Source: a virus. From it: a stretch of DNA of 52,975 nt. The position numbers and the translations under genes are program-made. The first letter of the stretch is position 1. Every line of letters starts with the position of its first letter. Positions 9,283 through 16,853 of this stretch are shown here, piece by piece. The notes beneath the pieces are model-generated. The model was not told where the DNA came from. It was given only the letters and a program-made list of their open reading frames with translations, and did no database searches. The stretch lies in the IMG/VR virus record IMGVR_UViG_3300046170_000181, positions 1 to 52,975 of that record; one strand, given 5' to 3'.

Positions 9283-11196
9283 TTAATATCCAAATCTCAT
9301 ACTTGCCGGTTTCCAAATGGGCTCTGGTTTCTTCCCCCAACTATCGAAGGGAGATGCCGCCCGAGGCCGGCTCATTATTCCGTAGCGAATGCTGTCATAT
9401 GCGTGGTCGCTTCTGTAACGCTGATCGATGTCTTCCCCACCCTTCGGGTCATTGGGAATTACAGGGAGATCTGCGATAGCCTGTCGGCAGTTATTGAAGA
9501 ACACGATGCCGGGGCTTCCCGTCTCTTCGTCTACCTTCAGTAATTCATGAAGTCTGTTACGCCCTGCTATTCGGGCTCCGGCAGAACGATCACTCGGACG
9601 CCAACGGCATCCCATCGTAATCATTTCTTCTGCAATACTCGGGCCTATTTGGCCTCTGTTGTGCCAACAGGATGAGTCAAGAATACCATACTGTAAATTC
9701 TCACCGTGTTCGAGCTCAAGTATGGCCCTAGCTAAATCTTTACCGGTGTGCTTACTAACGTATAGTTCCCTATATACTATCAGAGTTTCCCATGACGGGT
9801 CAATGGCATACCAGTGAACAGCCGAGTATGAGCTGTAGCCGAAATCACAAGATCTAAACCTCCGCCAATCGTGTGGTATGTCGAAAGGTTCGACAACGTG
9901 TACGCCCTGTTTGAACTCAGGGAAGGCCGCTCCTTCAGCAATTGCCCAATCACCTTCCAGCAATTGGCGTCTTTGCATTTCAGGAAGAGAGAGAAGGTTG
10001 GCTTCATAACTGCCCTCTTTGAACAGATACGGATTGTCCTTGAGGGTTGCAGGAATAAACCGTCTGAAGAATAGAGGTATGCCAGCTTTCTCATGATGTT
10101 CCGGGTAAGTTAATGTTTCGCCTGTTTCGAGGTCTGTTGCCGCAAACGCCGTATTTGGCGGAGATGGGTCAATAAACATCTGCTTAACCCACTGGTGACC
10201 CGGGCCACCGGGGTTAGTAGTAGCTCGCATGAATATAGGAAGATCCGGGTCAGTTGTTCTGAGACGGCTTCGCATATAATTCCATGCAAACGGCGTACTG
10301 TGTTGAGTAAGTTCGTCAAAGCCGATGTAACTAAAGGCTTGACCTTGGTAACGTAAAACATCTTCTTCTCGTTCAAGATACGTCATCCATAAACGTGCAC
10401 CACTCGGGAATACCCACTGGCTTTTCTTTTCCTGCCATTTCGCTCCCGGGTACGCTTGCGGGTACAGTTCTTGACTCTTCCATACAAGCTCTCTGAGTTC
10501 ATCGTTGGTACGTCTAAGGATGAGTCCGTTGAAGTTAGGATTTCCAAAATACCGGAGGGGATCTGCGAGTAATCCCATCGATTTGCCTCCGCCGGCCGCT
10601 CCGCCGTAGAGGACTTCTCTTTCGGGTGCCGCCAAAAATTCTGTTTGGGGGCCGGGGTTTGGGCTAAAGACAACCTCTTTTTCTTTTGGTTGTGCTTGGA
10701 AGTCGAGCGTATCGCTGAACTGACCCTGTTTGGGTGGCGCACTGGGAACGTCTTCTTCTTCCCCATTTAAAGCACTGATCTTTTTCTTAGTTGCTGTGAG
10801 ACTTCGCTTCGCCGCCGCTTCACGCAGTTTGAGATCATGGAGTGCCTTCTCCTCTTTGGATTTAGGTGCGTTCTTTTTCTTACGCTGTTTGAGCTGTTTT
10901 ATCCGGGGGTTCTTATTATCACCACGGTTACGCTTCCATGCGTTTGCAATACCTTGGTGAGATACTTCCTTACCGGAATTCTCGCTCAACCACTGTGCCG
11001 TCTCACGGTAGGAATTACCTTGATCAAGATAATCCATTGCCTTTTCGAGAAACCCTATGAAGTGCCAATCAGGCACCAATACGAGCGGGTCATCCTCTGA
11101 CGGCATATACCCCATCGGAATATTCGATGTGGCATACTTCCGACTTTTATTTGGCCATTTATTCGGGGTCGTTTCCGTTGTCATATTCGGGCTCAA
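9283..11196 (-). CDS. terL: Terminase large subunit
   Basis: This 637-residue packaging motor has Walker A YGGAAGGGKS near residues 197-206, Walker B FSYIGFDE near 288-295, a coupling motif around ATTNPGG (326-331), and a C-terminal RNase H-like nuclease with D451 (SCDFGYSS), D507 (GILDSSCW) and a DHAYDSIRYG motif near 597. Unusually, residues 45-140 precede the ATPase as a separate basic region containing a helix-turn-helix-like stretch (SYRETAQWLSENSGKEVSH). The protein cuts and pumps concatemeric DNA at the portal. It overlaps the TerS 3' end by 38 bases. Confidence 0.93.
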   Translation of the reverse strand: MSPNMTTETTPNKWPNKSRKYATSNIPMGYMPSEDDPLVLVPDWHFIGFLEKAMDYLDQGNSYRETAQWLSENSGKEVSHQGIANAWKRNRGDNKNPRIKQLKQRKKKNAPKSKEEKALHDLKLREAAAKRSLTATKKKISALNGEEEDVPSAPPKQGQFSDTLDFQAQPKEKEVVFSPNPGPQTEFLAAPEREVLYGGAAGGGKSMGLLADPLRYFGNPNFNGLILRRTNDELRELVWKSQELYPQAYPGAKWQEKKSQWVFPSGARLWMTYLEREEDVLRYQGQAFSYIGFDELTQHSTPFAWNYMRSRLRTTDPDLPIFMRATTNPGGPGHQWVKQMFIDPSPPNTAFAATDLETGETLTYPEHHEKAGIPLFFRRFIPATLKDNPYLFKEGSYEANLLSLPEMQRRQLLEGDWAIAEGAAFPEFKQGVHVVEPFDIPHDWRRFRSCDFGYSSYSAVHWYAIDPSWETLIVYRELYVSKHTGKDLARAILELEHGENLQYGILDSSCWHNRGQIGPSIAEEMITMGCRWRPSDRSAGARIAGRNRLHELLKVDEETGSPGIVFFNNCRQAIADLPVIPNDPKGGEDIDQRYRSDHAYDSIRYGIMSRPRAASPFDSWGKKPEPIWKPASMRFGY

Positions 11197-11569
11197 TCTG
11201 CTTTGGTGGCAGAATAAAAATACCCCCCTCTGGCCCCTTAACTTCTACCTGTTCCTTTTTAACAAGGCCGGCTCGGTCAAGGATTTGGCTTGCCGCACTA
11301 ACTGCATTTCGTGCACCCATTGCGGAAGGGTCGTTCAATACATCAACCATGCTGAACGTGGCCTTCGGCGCATTCATTGCAATCATCATGCTGGCCCGTT
11401 CGACAATCTCATCACGGATAGGCGCAACAGCCTCTGCAATCTTCGTTGCATCTGAGTACCCTGCAATACGCATCGCGGCGCGGATGTCTCCACGCGCTTC
11501 TCCGCATAAGGCTTCTAAAAAAGCCTCTTGCCGTTCGGTTATCTTTTTCTTCTCGGGTGTGTCTGACAC
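11159..11569 (-). CDS. terS: Terminase small subunit (probable)
   Basis: This 136-residue protein starts with KKKITERQEAFLEALCGEAR, followed by GDIRAAMRIAGYSDATKIAE. This is the helix-turn-helix opening of terminase small subunits that bind the packaging site. The middle is helical (APIRDEIVERASMMIAMNAP) and an alanine-rich helix ends in LDRAGLVKKEQVE, a common TerS feature. It lies directly before TerL and overlaps it. The assignment rests on this pattern and position. Confidence 0.8.
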   Translation of the reverse strand: MSDTPEKKKITERQEAFLEALCGEARGDIRAAMRIAGYSDATKIAEAVAPIRDEIVERASMMIAMNAPKATFSMVDVLNDPSAMGARNAVSAASQILDRAGLVKKEQVEVKGPEGGIFILPPKQIEPEYDNGNDPE

Positions 11570-11574
11570 TTAAA

Positions 11575-11859
11575 TCACCATTTTTTACACGACCAATATC
11601 GCGCCGTGAATTTATCCTTGGCGGTGTCACAGTTATGTCGTGCTCTAAAGCTCTTGCGGCGATCAGGGTTATCACGCTTAATTTCCATATTAGGGTCGCC
11701 AAAGCGAATTAGCTTGATCTGATCATCCTTCTTAGCAAGAACGGCAAACTTCTTACTGCCACCACTTGTCCTTTTGGGCTTATTATACCCTGCAAAGGTT
11801 TCATCACGGTATTTGATCCGGCCGCTAGGCATACGCTTAACGTCTTTGGTCGTAGCCAT
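11575..11859 (-). CDS. Conserved small basic phage protein
   Basis: This 94-residue lysine/arginine-rich protein has a core KFAVLAKKDDQIKLIRFGDP followed by NMEIKRDNPDRRKSFRARHN and a CDTAKDKFTARYWSCKKW end. I recognise this block from many marine phages, where it is annotated only as a conserved protein near the terminase or capsid genes (a DUF5754-like family, by recall). Three residues of Cys/His type (H, C, C) near the end could bind metal. It is encoded in the packaging operon just before TerS. Confidence 0.7.
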   Translation of the reverse strand: MATTKDVKRMPSGRIKYRDETFAGYNKPKRTSGGSKKFAVLAKKDDQIKLIRFGDPNMEIKRDNPDRRKSFRARHNCDTAKDKFTARYWSCKKW

Positions 11860-11863
11860 GTGA

Positions 11864-12226
11864 TTACTTCTTTTTCTTTTTCATAACGTGCTTACCACCG
11901 TATGCGGCTGTCTTAGCCATACACTTACCAGCGGCCTTACACTTGGCTTTGGTTGGACAATTAGAACAATTCTTAAAGGCAACTTTCTTAACTGCCTTAC
12001 CTTTGTTCGCCTCGACAATCTCACCACGCTTGGTTTTCTTGCCTGACTTTTTATCCTCTTCTTTACGGCGTTGTTCCGCCATGCCGCCGGAGCTCATTGC
12101 CGCTTTATCACGGCTTTTATTCACATCTAGTTTCTGGAGCTGAGAACCAATTTTCATGAACCCACCTTGGTTCATTTTGACCTTCGAGGCCGCTTTGGTT
12201 GATGCACCGCAATTTGCATATTTCAT
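11864..12226 (-). CDS. Lys- and Cys-rich small protein, unknown
   Basis: This 120-residue, very basic protein has a Gly/Met-rich N-terminus (MNQGGFMKIGSQLQKLDVNK), a charged KKSGKKTKRGEIVEANKGK stretch, a cysteine cluster NCSNCPTKAKCKAAGKC (CxxCx5CxxxxC, zinc-knuckle-like spacing) and a lysine tail. It follows the 12239-12643 gene with 12 bases between. It may be a nucleic-acid-binding or internal head protein, which is inference from charge alone. Confidence 0.65.
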   Translation of the reverse strand: MKYANCGASTKAASKVKMNQGGFMKIGSQLQKLDVNKSRDKAAMSSGGMAEQRRKEEDKKSGKKTKRGEIVEANKGKAVKKVAFKNCSNCPTKAKCKAAGKCMAKTAAYGGKHVMKKKKK

Positions 12227-12238
12227 TTCAAATGATCC

Positions 12239-12643
12239 CTATTTCGCTGGTTTTGTCCACTTGACCCTTTTGGAGCCCGTTTTTTTAGATTTTGGTTTGC
12301 TTGATTTGCATTGGGCCATCGTGGGCCTACAGGCGGGATACTTGTCACGCTTCTCACCCTTCTTACGACCACAGGGTTTGCCCGTATTACAGTCAACCCA
12401 GCCCTTTCCATCATTCTGTCCAAACCACTTAGCGAGTCCGCCCTTGGCGTATCCATTCGCTTTATCGGAAGTTGTTACGAGGCCACCACCAGCCGCATAA
12501 GCTCCGCTGGCTTTCTTTTTGCCATCGAGCCCGGGCTTAGTTCCCTTGCACACCTGTACCGCGTACCCGTTCGCGTAGGCACTCGGGTACGTCTTGTACT
12601 TCGATTTCGCCGCCCTCTTGCCCCGGGCGCACAGCTTCGGCAT
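12239..12643 (-). CDS. DUF5872-like small basic protein
   Basis: I place the start at the ATG of MPKLCARGKRAAKSKYKTYP (12643), because this is the usual start of the family. The frame is open further to 12682 without sense. It carries WFGQNDGKGWVDCNTGKPCG, followed by RKKGEKRDKYPACRPTMAQC, the Cys-containing core I associate with DUF5872 of marine phages. It has a basic tail (KSKKTGSKRVKWTKPAK). It belongs to the cluster of small Lys/Cys-rich proteins before the terminase. Function is unknown. Confidence 0.7.
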   Translation of the reverse strand: MPKLCARGKRAAKSKYKTYPSAYANGYAVQVCKGTKPGLDGKKKASGAYAAGGGLVTTSDKANGYAKGGLAKWFGQNDGKGWVDCNTGKPCGRKKGEKRDKYPACRPTMAQCKSSKPKSKKTGSKRVKWTKPAK

Positions 12644-12839
12644 GATCGTAATACTCACTGTAGCCCCGGAATTCGGTGGCATGATGTTTATGTTGGTACG
12701 GGGAAATTAAGCCCTCTTCTAACAAATACTGACGTACCTGTTCCTGAGTAAGCTTAACGCCAGTAGCCGCTTCAATTGCGGCCCTGATGTACACGAGATT
12801 AATATTATTGGATTTTGAAGACAAGGAGCCTCTGCCCAT
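12537..12839 (-). CDS. Small conserved protein, C-terminus uncertain
   Basis: The first ~65 residues are convincing: MGRGSLSSKSNNINLVYIRA, AATGVKLTQEQVRQYLLEEG and FRGYSEYYD. They suggest a small DNA-binding or adaptor-type helical protein. The last ~30 residues are out of frame over the 12643 gene and look like its shadow (RPGQEGGEIEVQDVPE). The true end may therefore lie near 12645. The start is preceded by TAGTGTTATAACA with no clear Shine-Dalgarno. Confidence 0.6.
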   Translation of the reverse strand: MGRGSLSSKSNNINLVYIRAAIEAATGVKLTQEQVRQYLLEEGLISPYQHKHHATEFRGYSEYYDHAEAVRPGQEGGEIEVQDVPECLRERVRGTGVQGN

Positions 12840-12911
12840 TGTTATAACACTAGTCGTATTTTATTGCAACACCTAGTGTAACATTTGTAATGTGCGTTAC
12901 TACGGACGGAG

Positions 12912-13397
12912 CTATTGACGAATTCTCATATCCGTGCTAAAATCTAATCGTTGATGGCCGGGGGTAATACTACTAACCCATGACTCATACGGACAAGATT
13001 CCCTGTGAACATCCCGGTTGATATAAATCGAGTTCTTTCCATCGTAATCTTCACACCGTTCAAAGACTACGGACATATCCTCAAGACATACTAGAGCGAA
13101 GATATCACAATCTCCTGTCTCGTATTCCCGGAACGTAGTTGTCTTACCTTTTTTAATGCTAAATAGCCGTGATCCTGTCGCGGCTTTTTTCGTTTTAACA
13201 TCGACCCGCACAACCTTGCCATCCGGCAAGCATACGAGAAGGTCATAGCCATTAGATTTGGTGTGATGTACCTCAAGTCCGTAGCCGGCCAAGATACTGG
13301 CCACGAAGAACTCACCGACAGTGCCAACCTGACTTGAATCGAGGTTAGTCATCCGTTCAGGGTTAAAATATGCCCTAGATGTCAGCGAAGATGTCAT
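12912..13397 (-). CDS. PD-(D/E)XK nuclease-like protein
   Basis: This 161-residue protein has the pattern of a small Holliday-junction-resolvase-type or restriction-type PD-(D/E)XK fold. A helix with GTVGEFFVASIL (Glu near residue 30) is followed by NGYDLLVCLPDGK (Asp near 52) and VRVDVKTKKA (D-x-K near 66-68). The rest is beta-rich with an acidic middle. It is encoded first or second in the leftward arm, next to the control region. The target (host DNA, recombination intermediates, or none) cannot be told. It overlaps the upstream gene by 23 bases. Confidence 0.65.
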   Translation of the reverse strand: MTSSLTSRAYFNPERMTNLDSSQVGTVGEFFVASILAGYGLEVHHTKSNGYDLLVCLPDGKVVRVDVKTKKAATGSRLFSIKKGKTTTFREYETGDCDIFALVCLEDMSVVFERCEDYDGKNSIYINRDVHRESCPYESWVSSITPGHQRLDFSTDMRIRQ

Positions 13398-13686
13398 CGG
13401 TCAGACTTCTGTTTTCCATATATCCGGCAACCTCACGGAGCTTATCCGTATGACGCTCGAATTCATTGGCTATCTGGTACAATTGACCGTAGCCTGTGCT
13501 TGTCATGTCATTCCGGTAGAATTCAATGAGGTTTTCGATGACATCCTCGAATAAAACACGGGATTCGACACTGTCATCTTCATCGTTTGGGAAAAGAAAT
13601 GTCTGAAGATAGAACCGGCCATCGGAATCGACTTCGAGGTCGTTCTCAACTGTTACCGGGATCTCAATATCAACTTTATCTGTCAT
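13375..13686 (-). CDS. Small acidic protein, unknown
   Basis: This 103-residue acidic protein (MTDKVDIEIPVTVENDLEVD, then RVLFEDVIENLIEFYRND and YQIANEFERHTDKLREVAG) looks like a beta-strand N-terminus followed by helices. It is the first gene of the leftward arm. A sigma70-like promoter lies ~55-80 bases upstream. No family is recognised. Overlap with the nuclease-like gene suggests translational coupling. Confidence 0.6.
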   Translation of the reverse strand: MTDKVDIEIPVTVENDLEVDSDGRFYLQTFLFPNDEDDSVESRVLFEDVIENLIEFYRNDMTSTGYGQLYQIANEFERHTDKLREVAGYMENRSLTDDIFADI

Positions 13687-13740
13687 AATAACGTATCACC
13701 ACATGATACATACCACAGGATAACTCCCGTAGTCTTAGTT

Positions 13741-13769
13741 ATCGTATAATAATCGTATAACTATGTCAA
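13741..13769 (-). promoter_or_regulatory. Sigma70-like promoter for the leftward arm
   Basis: On the minus strand TTGACA (13769-13764) is followed by a 17-base spacer and TACGAT (13746-13741), 4/6 to TATAAT. It points at the gene starting at 13686. The spacer contains repeated TATACGAT-type words. Confidence 0.55.
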
Positions 13770-13865
13770 CAACTATGGCCTTAGTGACATTTAACATACT
13801 ATATATCGTGTAACGTACGATATTCCGTACGGTTTATTCCGTATTAAGTCCGTTCAGGGCCAAGG

Positions 13866-13892
13866 TTGACAGTATTGATATCTCAATCCCTG
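13866..13892. repeat. Direct repeat copy 1, TTGACAGT element
   Basis: TTGACAGTATTGATATCTCA followed by ATCCCTG. It matches the copy at 13977-14003 at 23 of 27 positions. The centre is the dyad ATTGA-tatc-TCAAT, suggesting a protein-binding site. The TTGACA is not followed by a good -10 box. Confidence 0.6.
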
Positions 13893-13976
13893 AAATACGG
13901 TAGATTAATACCTTCATTTACAAATTCTAGTCCCGTACCGGTCTATTGATCTGAGTACGGAGCCCCTATGGGCCTG

Positions 13977-14003
13977 TTGACAGTGTTGATTTTCCAATCT
14001 CTG
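13977..14003. repeat. Direct repeat copy 2, TTGACAGT element
   Basis: TTGACAGTGTTGATTTTCCA followed by ATCTCTG, spaced 111 bases from copy 1. The dyad is weaker here (TTGA-tttt-CCAA). Confidence 0.6.
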
Positions 14004-14523
14004 GGCGTAGTTGTATACGCTAACCACTACCCCCCACCCGGCAGTCGCCCCGGCCCCCCTTGATCGGCCGCAAACCCTTGTAGAATATAGGTTTTTTAGG
14101 GTTAATCGTTTAGCGTTTAGTTATTTATTACAAAAGCCCGGCGGAATATTCCCGGGAAAAATAACCATAAAAAAACCACCGGCCCGGGCAAGCCCCCGGA
14201 AATAAACGGTTATTAAATCCGGGCCGCATAACTAGGGGTTATTCGCCGGCCATGGCCCGGGATTTTTCCCCGGTGCCCCCATTACGGAAACCATAAGCCG
14301 GCGGGACGGGGCCCCCGGTGCACGTTATCCGATATTTAAACCCTATCCCCCCGGCGTAAAGCCGGAACGGGCCCGGGGACGGTTTCACGATTAACGGCGT
14401 TTTAAAGCCCATTTAAAGCCCCTAATTATTCCCGGGCTAGGTTACCAGCCGGGGACGTATTAAAGCCCCCTATGGCCGTTATATGGCCGGCCAGCGGAAC
14501 GGTTAACCCGGCGCAATAAAAAA

Positions 14524-14545
14524 CCCCCGGACGTAATGCCGGGGG
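14524..14545 (-). terminator. Rho-independent terminator after DUF932 cassette
   Basis: CCCCCGG-acgtaatg-CCGGGGG. On the minus strand it is followed by TTTTTTATTG. Its stem and the adjoining AACAAG are the same as in the terminator at 15700-15721. Confidence 0.8.
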
Positions 14546-14573
14546 CTTGTTTCGTTTTTATCCGGGGGGGAAA

Positions 14574-14705
14574 TTATCCGCCGGCTTTCCATTCAATTAT
14601 TGCGGCATCAATTCCGGGGGCCATCCATAGCAGAACATAAAAAACCCCAAACATCAAAACCAGCGTTATGAATTCCGCAATGGCCGTTAATATTGTTTTA
14701 AACAT
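14574..14705 (-). CDS. Tiny single-pass membrane peptide
   Basis: The ATG at 14705 follows GAGGGGGCC, a good Shine-Dalgarno, 12 bases after the stop of the DUF932 gene. The 43-residue product is MFKTILTAIAEFITLVLMFG then VFYVLLWMAPGID and a short tail, so one transmembrane helix. The frame is open to 14756, but that overlaps the upstream gene and lacks a ribosome site. The partner cassette at 15749-15832 also ends in a tiny membrane peptide. Confidence 0.55.
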   Translation of the reverse strand: MFKTILTAIAEFITLVLMFGVFYVLLWMAPGIDAAIIEWKAGG

Positions 14706-14716
14706 ACCGGGCCCCC

Positions 14717-15589
14717 TCATTCCGCAATGCCGGCGATTTCTTCGGCCGCGTCCCATAATGAACGGTTTATTTTTACGTTATCCCGAACGGACGTTATCCC
14801 CCGGGCTTTCCGGAAATTGCCCCCGGGCTTTTTATCCGTCACGGATAGGATAGGGGCACCGCCGCGAATAACATTTTCTTGAACCCGGTTAAATGCAAGC
14901 CATGCATTCGGGCCGGCGTCCCCGTATCGATTGGCCGCGTTTAAAGCGGAAACCGTCCGGGCCGTAAAATAAGCCCCCCGGGGGATTTCTTCGCCGGCGT
15001 CAATTGCCCGGCTATCATTCCAGCGCATACCGGCGGCACGGATTGCGATTTCTTGCGCGGCCGCTTCGCTTATTTTCGTATCTTGCAAGCGGAAAATTCG
15101 TTCCATAAGCCGGGGCAATTCCCCCGCAATATCGGAAACCATGCTTTCAAAACCGGCCGCATTGCCCATGCTATGGCGTAACCGGGTTTCTATACCGTCC
15201 CCGGAAATTAGGCCATTGGAACAAATAAACCGATAACAGCCGGCGAATAATTTTAATGAGCTGGTGCCGTCATGGCTATTATATAGGATTAATTCGGCCC
15301 GGAATTCCCCGGCGTTGCCAGCGTCCCCCCGGTGCGAAAATGCCAGCATATGTTCCGCATAATTTTGGCCGTCAATTTTCCGGCTTCGCTTTTGCGCGGC
15401 TTGCGTTACGCCGTAACCGTAACCGTCCAAAATATCGATAGCATCCCCGGTGCTCAAATAACCGTAACGGCTTGACCGTTCCGGGCTTGCGTATCCGGTG
15501 AAAGCGGCCGGGGCTTTTGTTGATATATCCGCCGGGCTCATGAAACCGTCATTAAAGTTACGGCTAAAGATTAAATCTTGATTTCCCAT
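14717..15589 (-). CDS. DUF932-family protein
   Basis: This 290-residue protein resembles the phage/plasmid DUF932 (TIGR03299-like) family. It has LSTGDAIDILDGYGYGVTQA near residues 45-65, RAELILYNSHDGTSSLKLFA with GCYRFICSNGLISGDG near 105-135, and a helical C-terminal half ending in VTDKKPGGNFRKARGI. The biochemical function of the family is not established. The gene is one of two leftward cassettes with nearly the same leader and terminator. Its DNA is very rich in GGCC/CCGG compared with the phage backbone, suggesting separate acquisition or strong codon bias. Confidence 0.75.
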   Translation of the reverse strand: MGNQDLIFSRNFNDGFMSPADISTKAPAAFTGYASPERSSRYGYLSTGDAIDILDGYGYGVTQAAQKRSRKIDGQNYAEHMLAFSHRGDAGNAGEFRAELILYNSHDGTSSLKLFAGCYRFICSNGLISGDGIETRLRHSMGNAAGFESMVSDIAGELPRLMERIFRLQDTKISEAAAQEIAIRAAGMRWNDSRAIDAGEEIPRGAYFTARTVSALNAANRYGDAGPNAWLAFNRVQENVIRGGAPILSVTDKKPGGNFRKARGITSVRDNVKINRSLWDAAEEIAGIAE

Positions 15590-15684
15590 TTTTCACATTC
15601 CTTTTTTTAGCTAGTGAATTAACACCGGCGGCACCACGCCACCAGCTAAGGGCCATTATAAAACCAATTTAAATAAATTGTAAA
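15590..15684 (-). promoter_or_regulatory. Promoter and conserved leader of DUF932 cassette
   Basis: The minus strand has TTTACA (15684-15679), an 18-base spacer and TATAAT (15660-15655). A leader with GGTGCCGCCGGTGTTAATTC and ACTAGC, A7 and GGAATGTGAAAA runs up to the ATG. The last ~45 bases are nearly the same as the gp88-like leader. The AAAGGAA box is the ribosome site. Confidence 0.65.
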
Positions 15685-15699
15685 GCCATTAATAAAAAA

Positions 15700-15721
15700 C
15701 CCCCGGCACGGCGTCCGGGGG
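15700..15721 (-). terminator. Rho-independent terminator after gp88-like cassette
   Basis: CCCCCGG-cacggcgt-CCGGGGG, followed on the minus strand by TTTTTTATT. It separates the gp88-like cassette from the DUF932 promoter that begins 16 bases further on. Confidence 0.8.
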
Positions 15722-15748
15722 CTTGTTCTGTTATATGTTCCGGGCCGG

Positions 15749-15832
15749 TTACGTCCCGGCGGCTTTCGATATCAAAAGGGCTATCCAATACCAGAAAACG
15801 CAAAAGCCGATTGCGATATAAATCCCCCGCAT
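15749..15832 (-). CDS. Tiny membrane peptide coupled to gp88-like gene
   Basis: This 27-residue hydrophobic peptide (MRGIYIAIGFCVFWYWIALL, then ISKAAGT) starts inside the TAATG overlap with the gp88-like stop, a typical coupling arrangement. The product is one short membrane helix. Support is the coupling, the hydrophobicity, and the parallel with the peptide that follows the DUF932 gene. Confidence 0.45.
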   Translation of the reverse strand: MRGIYIAIGFCVFWYWIALLISKAAGT

Positions 15833-16533
15833 TATGCGGCAACCGTTAGCGCGTCCGGGTTATCAACTACAAAACCCCCGATATCCGCTTTTGCGATTTT
15901 TCCTTTTGCCTTTAATCCTACTATAACCCGGCCGGCTTTACTGTTTATTAAATCGCTTGCGTCCCCGTCAATAACCGGCCGGCCCATGAATTCCGCCGGG
16001 AAACCCCCCCGGAAAACTACGGCCAGCGGGATATTAAATTTTAAAGCCCGGTTAACTTGCGCGGCATATTGCGGCCGGCCAGAATAACTAAACATTAAAC
16101 GATAATTATCCGGCGTATTGCCAAGCCGGGCGGCGCGTTTTGTGTAATCGTAAAAATAAATATTCGGGAATAATTGCGGAATTCCTAATTTTTCCCATTC
16201 GATATCAGATAAAACATTAAGCCGGGCCGCCGGCATTAAATCCCGTTTTATGCAATATTTCTCAAAATTGGTTAATTCCCGGATCAATTGATCCATGAAT
16301 TCCGCCGGGTTATTCTGGAAAAATTCCGTTTTCTTTTGCCGGCTTTCATTAACGGATTTATAAACCCCGGCAAAACCGGTGCTTTTTAAGCATCCATCCA
16401 TGCACCCGGCGGCTTTACTACCGGGGCACAAAATCAAGTTAGGATATAGTGAAAGCCCGGCCACCTTATAAACGGCGTTTTTATTTGTTTTGGCCAGTTT
16501 TGTATTTGCGCCGGTTGTGTCTAATAGTTTCAT
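15832..16533 (-). CDS. gp88-like phage protein
   Basis: The start at 16533 (MKLLDTTGANTKLAKTNKNA) is chosen because AAAGGAACGCGAAAA lies just before it; the frame is open to 16677 but that part is leader sequence. The 233-residue product has LILCPGSKAAGCMDGCLKST (cysteine-rich, near residues 32-50), RLNVLSDIEWEK and FPNIYFYDYTKRAARLG. This is the pattern of the mycobacteriophage gene-product-88 (GP88) family, by recall. The cysteines could hold a metal or Fe-S cluster. Function is unknown. It shares the GC-rich composition of the DUF932 cassette. Confidence 0.7.
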   Translation of the reverse strand: MKLLDTTGANTKLAKTNKNAVYKVAGLSLYPNLILCPGSKAAGCMDGCLKSTGFAGVYKSVNESRQKKTEFFQNNPAEFMDQLIRELTNFEKYCIKRDLMPAARLNVLSDIEWEKLGIPQLFPNIYFYDYTKRAARLGNTPDNYRLMFSYSGRPQYAAQVNRALKFNIPLAVVFRGGFPAEFMGRPVIDGDASDLINSKAGRVIVGLKAKGKIAKADIGGFVVDNPDALTVAA

Positions 16534-16619
16534 TTTTCGCGTTCCTTTTTTAGCTAGTGAATTGAACCCGGCACCACACCGGGCCCGGATAGTATCGGGC
16601 CAAAATAAAAAAAACGCAA
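16534..16619 (-). promoter_or_regulatory. Promoter and conserved leader of gp88-like cassette
   Basis: On the minus strand TTGCGT (16619-16614), a 19-base spacer and TACTAT (16594-16589) are followed by GGTGTGGTGCCGGGTTCAAT, TCACTAGCTAAAAAAGG and AACGCGAAAA up to the ATG. The element TTCACTAGCTAAAAAA is shared with the DUF932 leader, and TTCACTAGCTAAAA recurs near 31717-31730. Confidence 0.6.
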
Positions 16620-16853
16620 TAACTAAATTATAACAACGCCACCGGGCCGGCCATGAAAAAAAATCTGTTATGACCATTATTTTATTTAGTTATTAATCTG
16701 TACATACATAGGTATGCATACAGTAGCAGTAAGTCTCCACGCGCCAGTTTTCAATAGTTCATGGTCTGTTCACGGAACACCCTTGTCAAACTACTCTCTG
16801 AATGATACTTCCATTTTATTGAAATAGAACTCAGTAAGAGAGGAGTGCATCAC

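Larger units (their letters stand above)
13770..14523. other. Gene-free GC-rich control region
   Basis: About 750 bases hold no convincing gene on either strand; the few short frames lack coding character. The left part is AT-richer with TTCCGTA/CCGTAC words and a duplicated TTGACAGT element. The right part is crowded with CCGG, GGCC, CCCGGG and GGGCCC words. TTTAAAGCCC or TTAAAGCCC recurs three times within 14400-14470. It separates the leftward arm from the GC-rich cassettes and could be a replication origin or promoter/operator region. This is inference. Confidence 0.6.

Noticed and set aside
12239-12682. Longer start for the DUF5872-like gene at 12682
   Set aside because: The extra 13 residues overlap the upstream gene and lack the family's usual start, while MPKLCARG at 12643 fits.
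14011-14205. Plus-strand 64-codon frame in the GC-rich region
   Set aside because: Low-complexity Pro/Ala/Lys product, no ribosome site, and opposite to neighbouring transcription units; the region is better read as non-coding.
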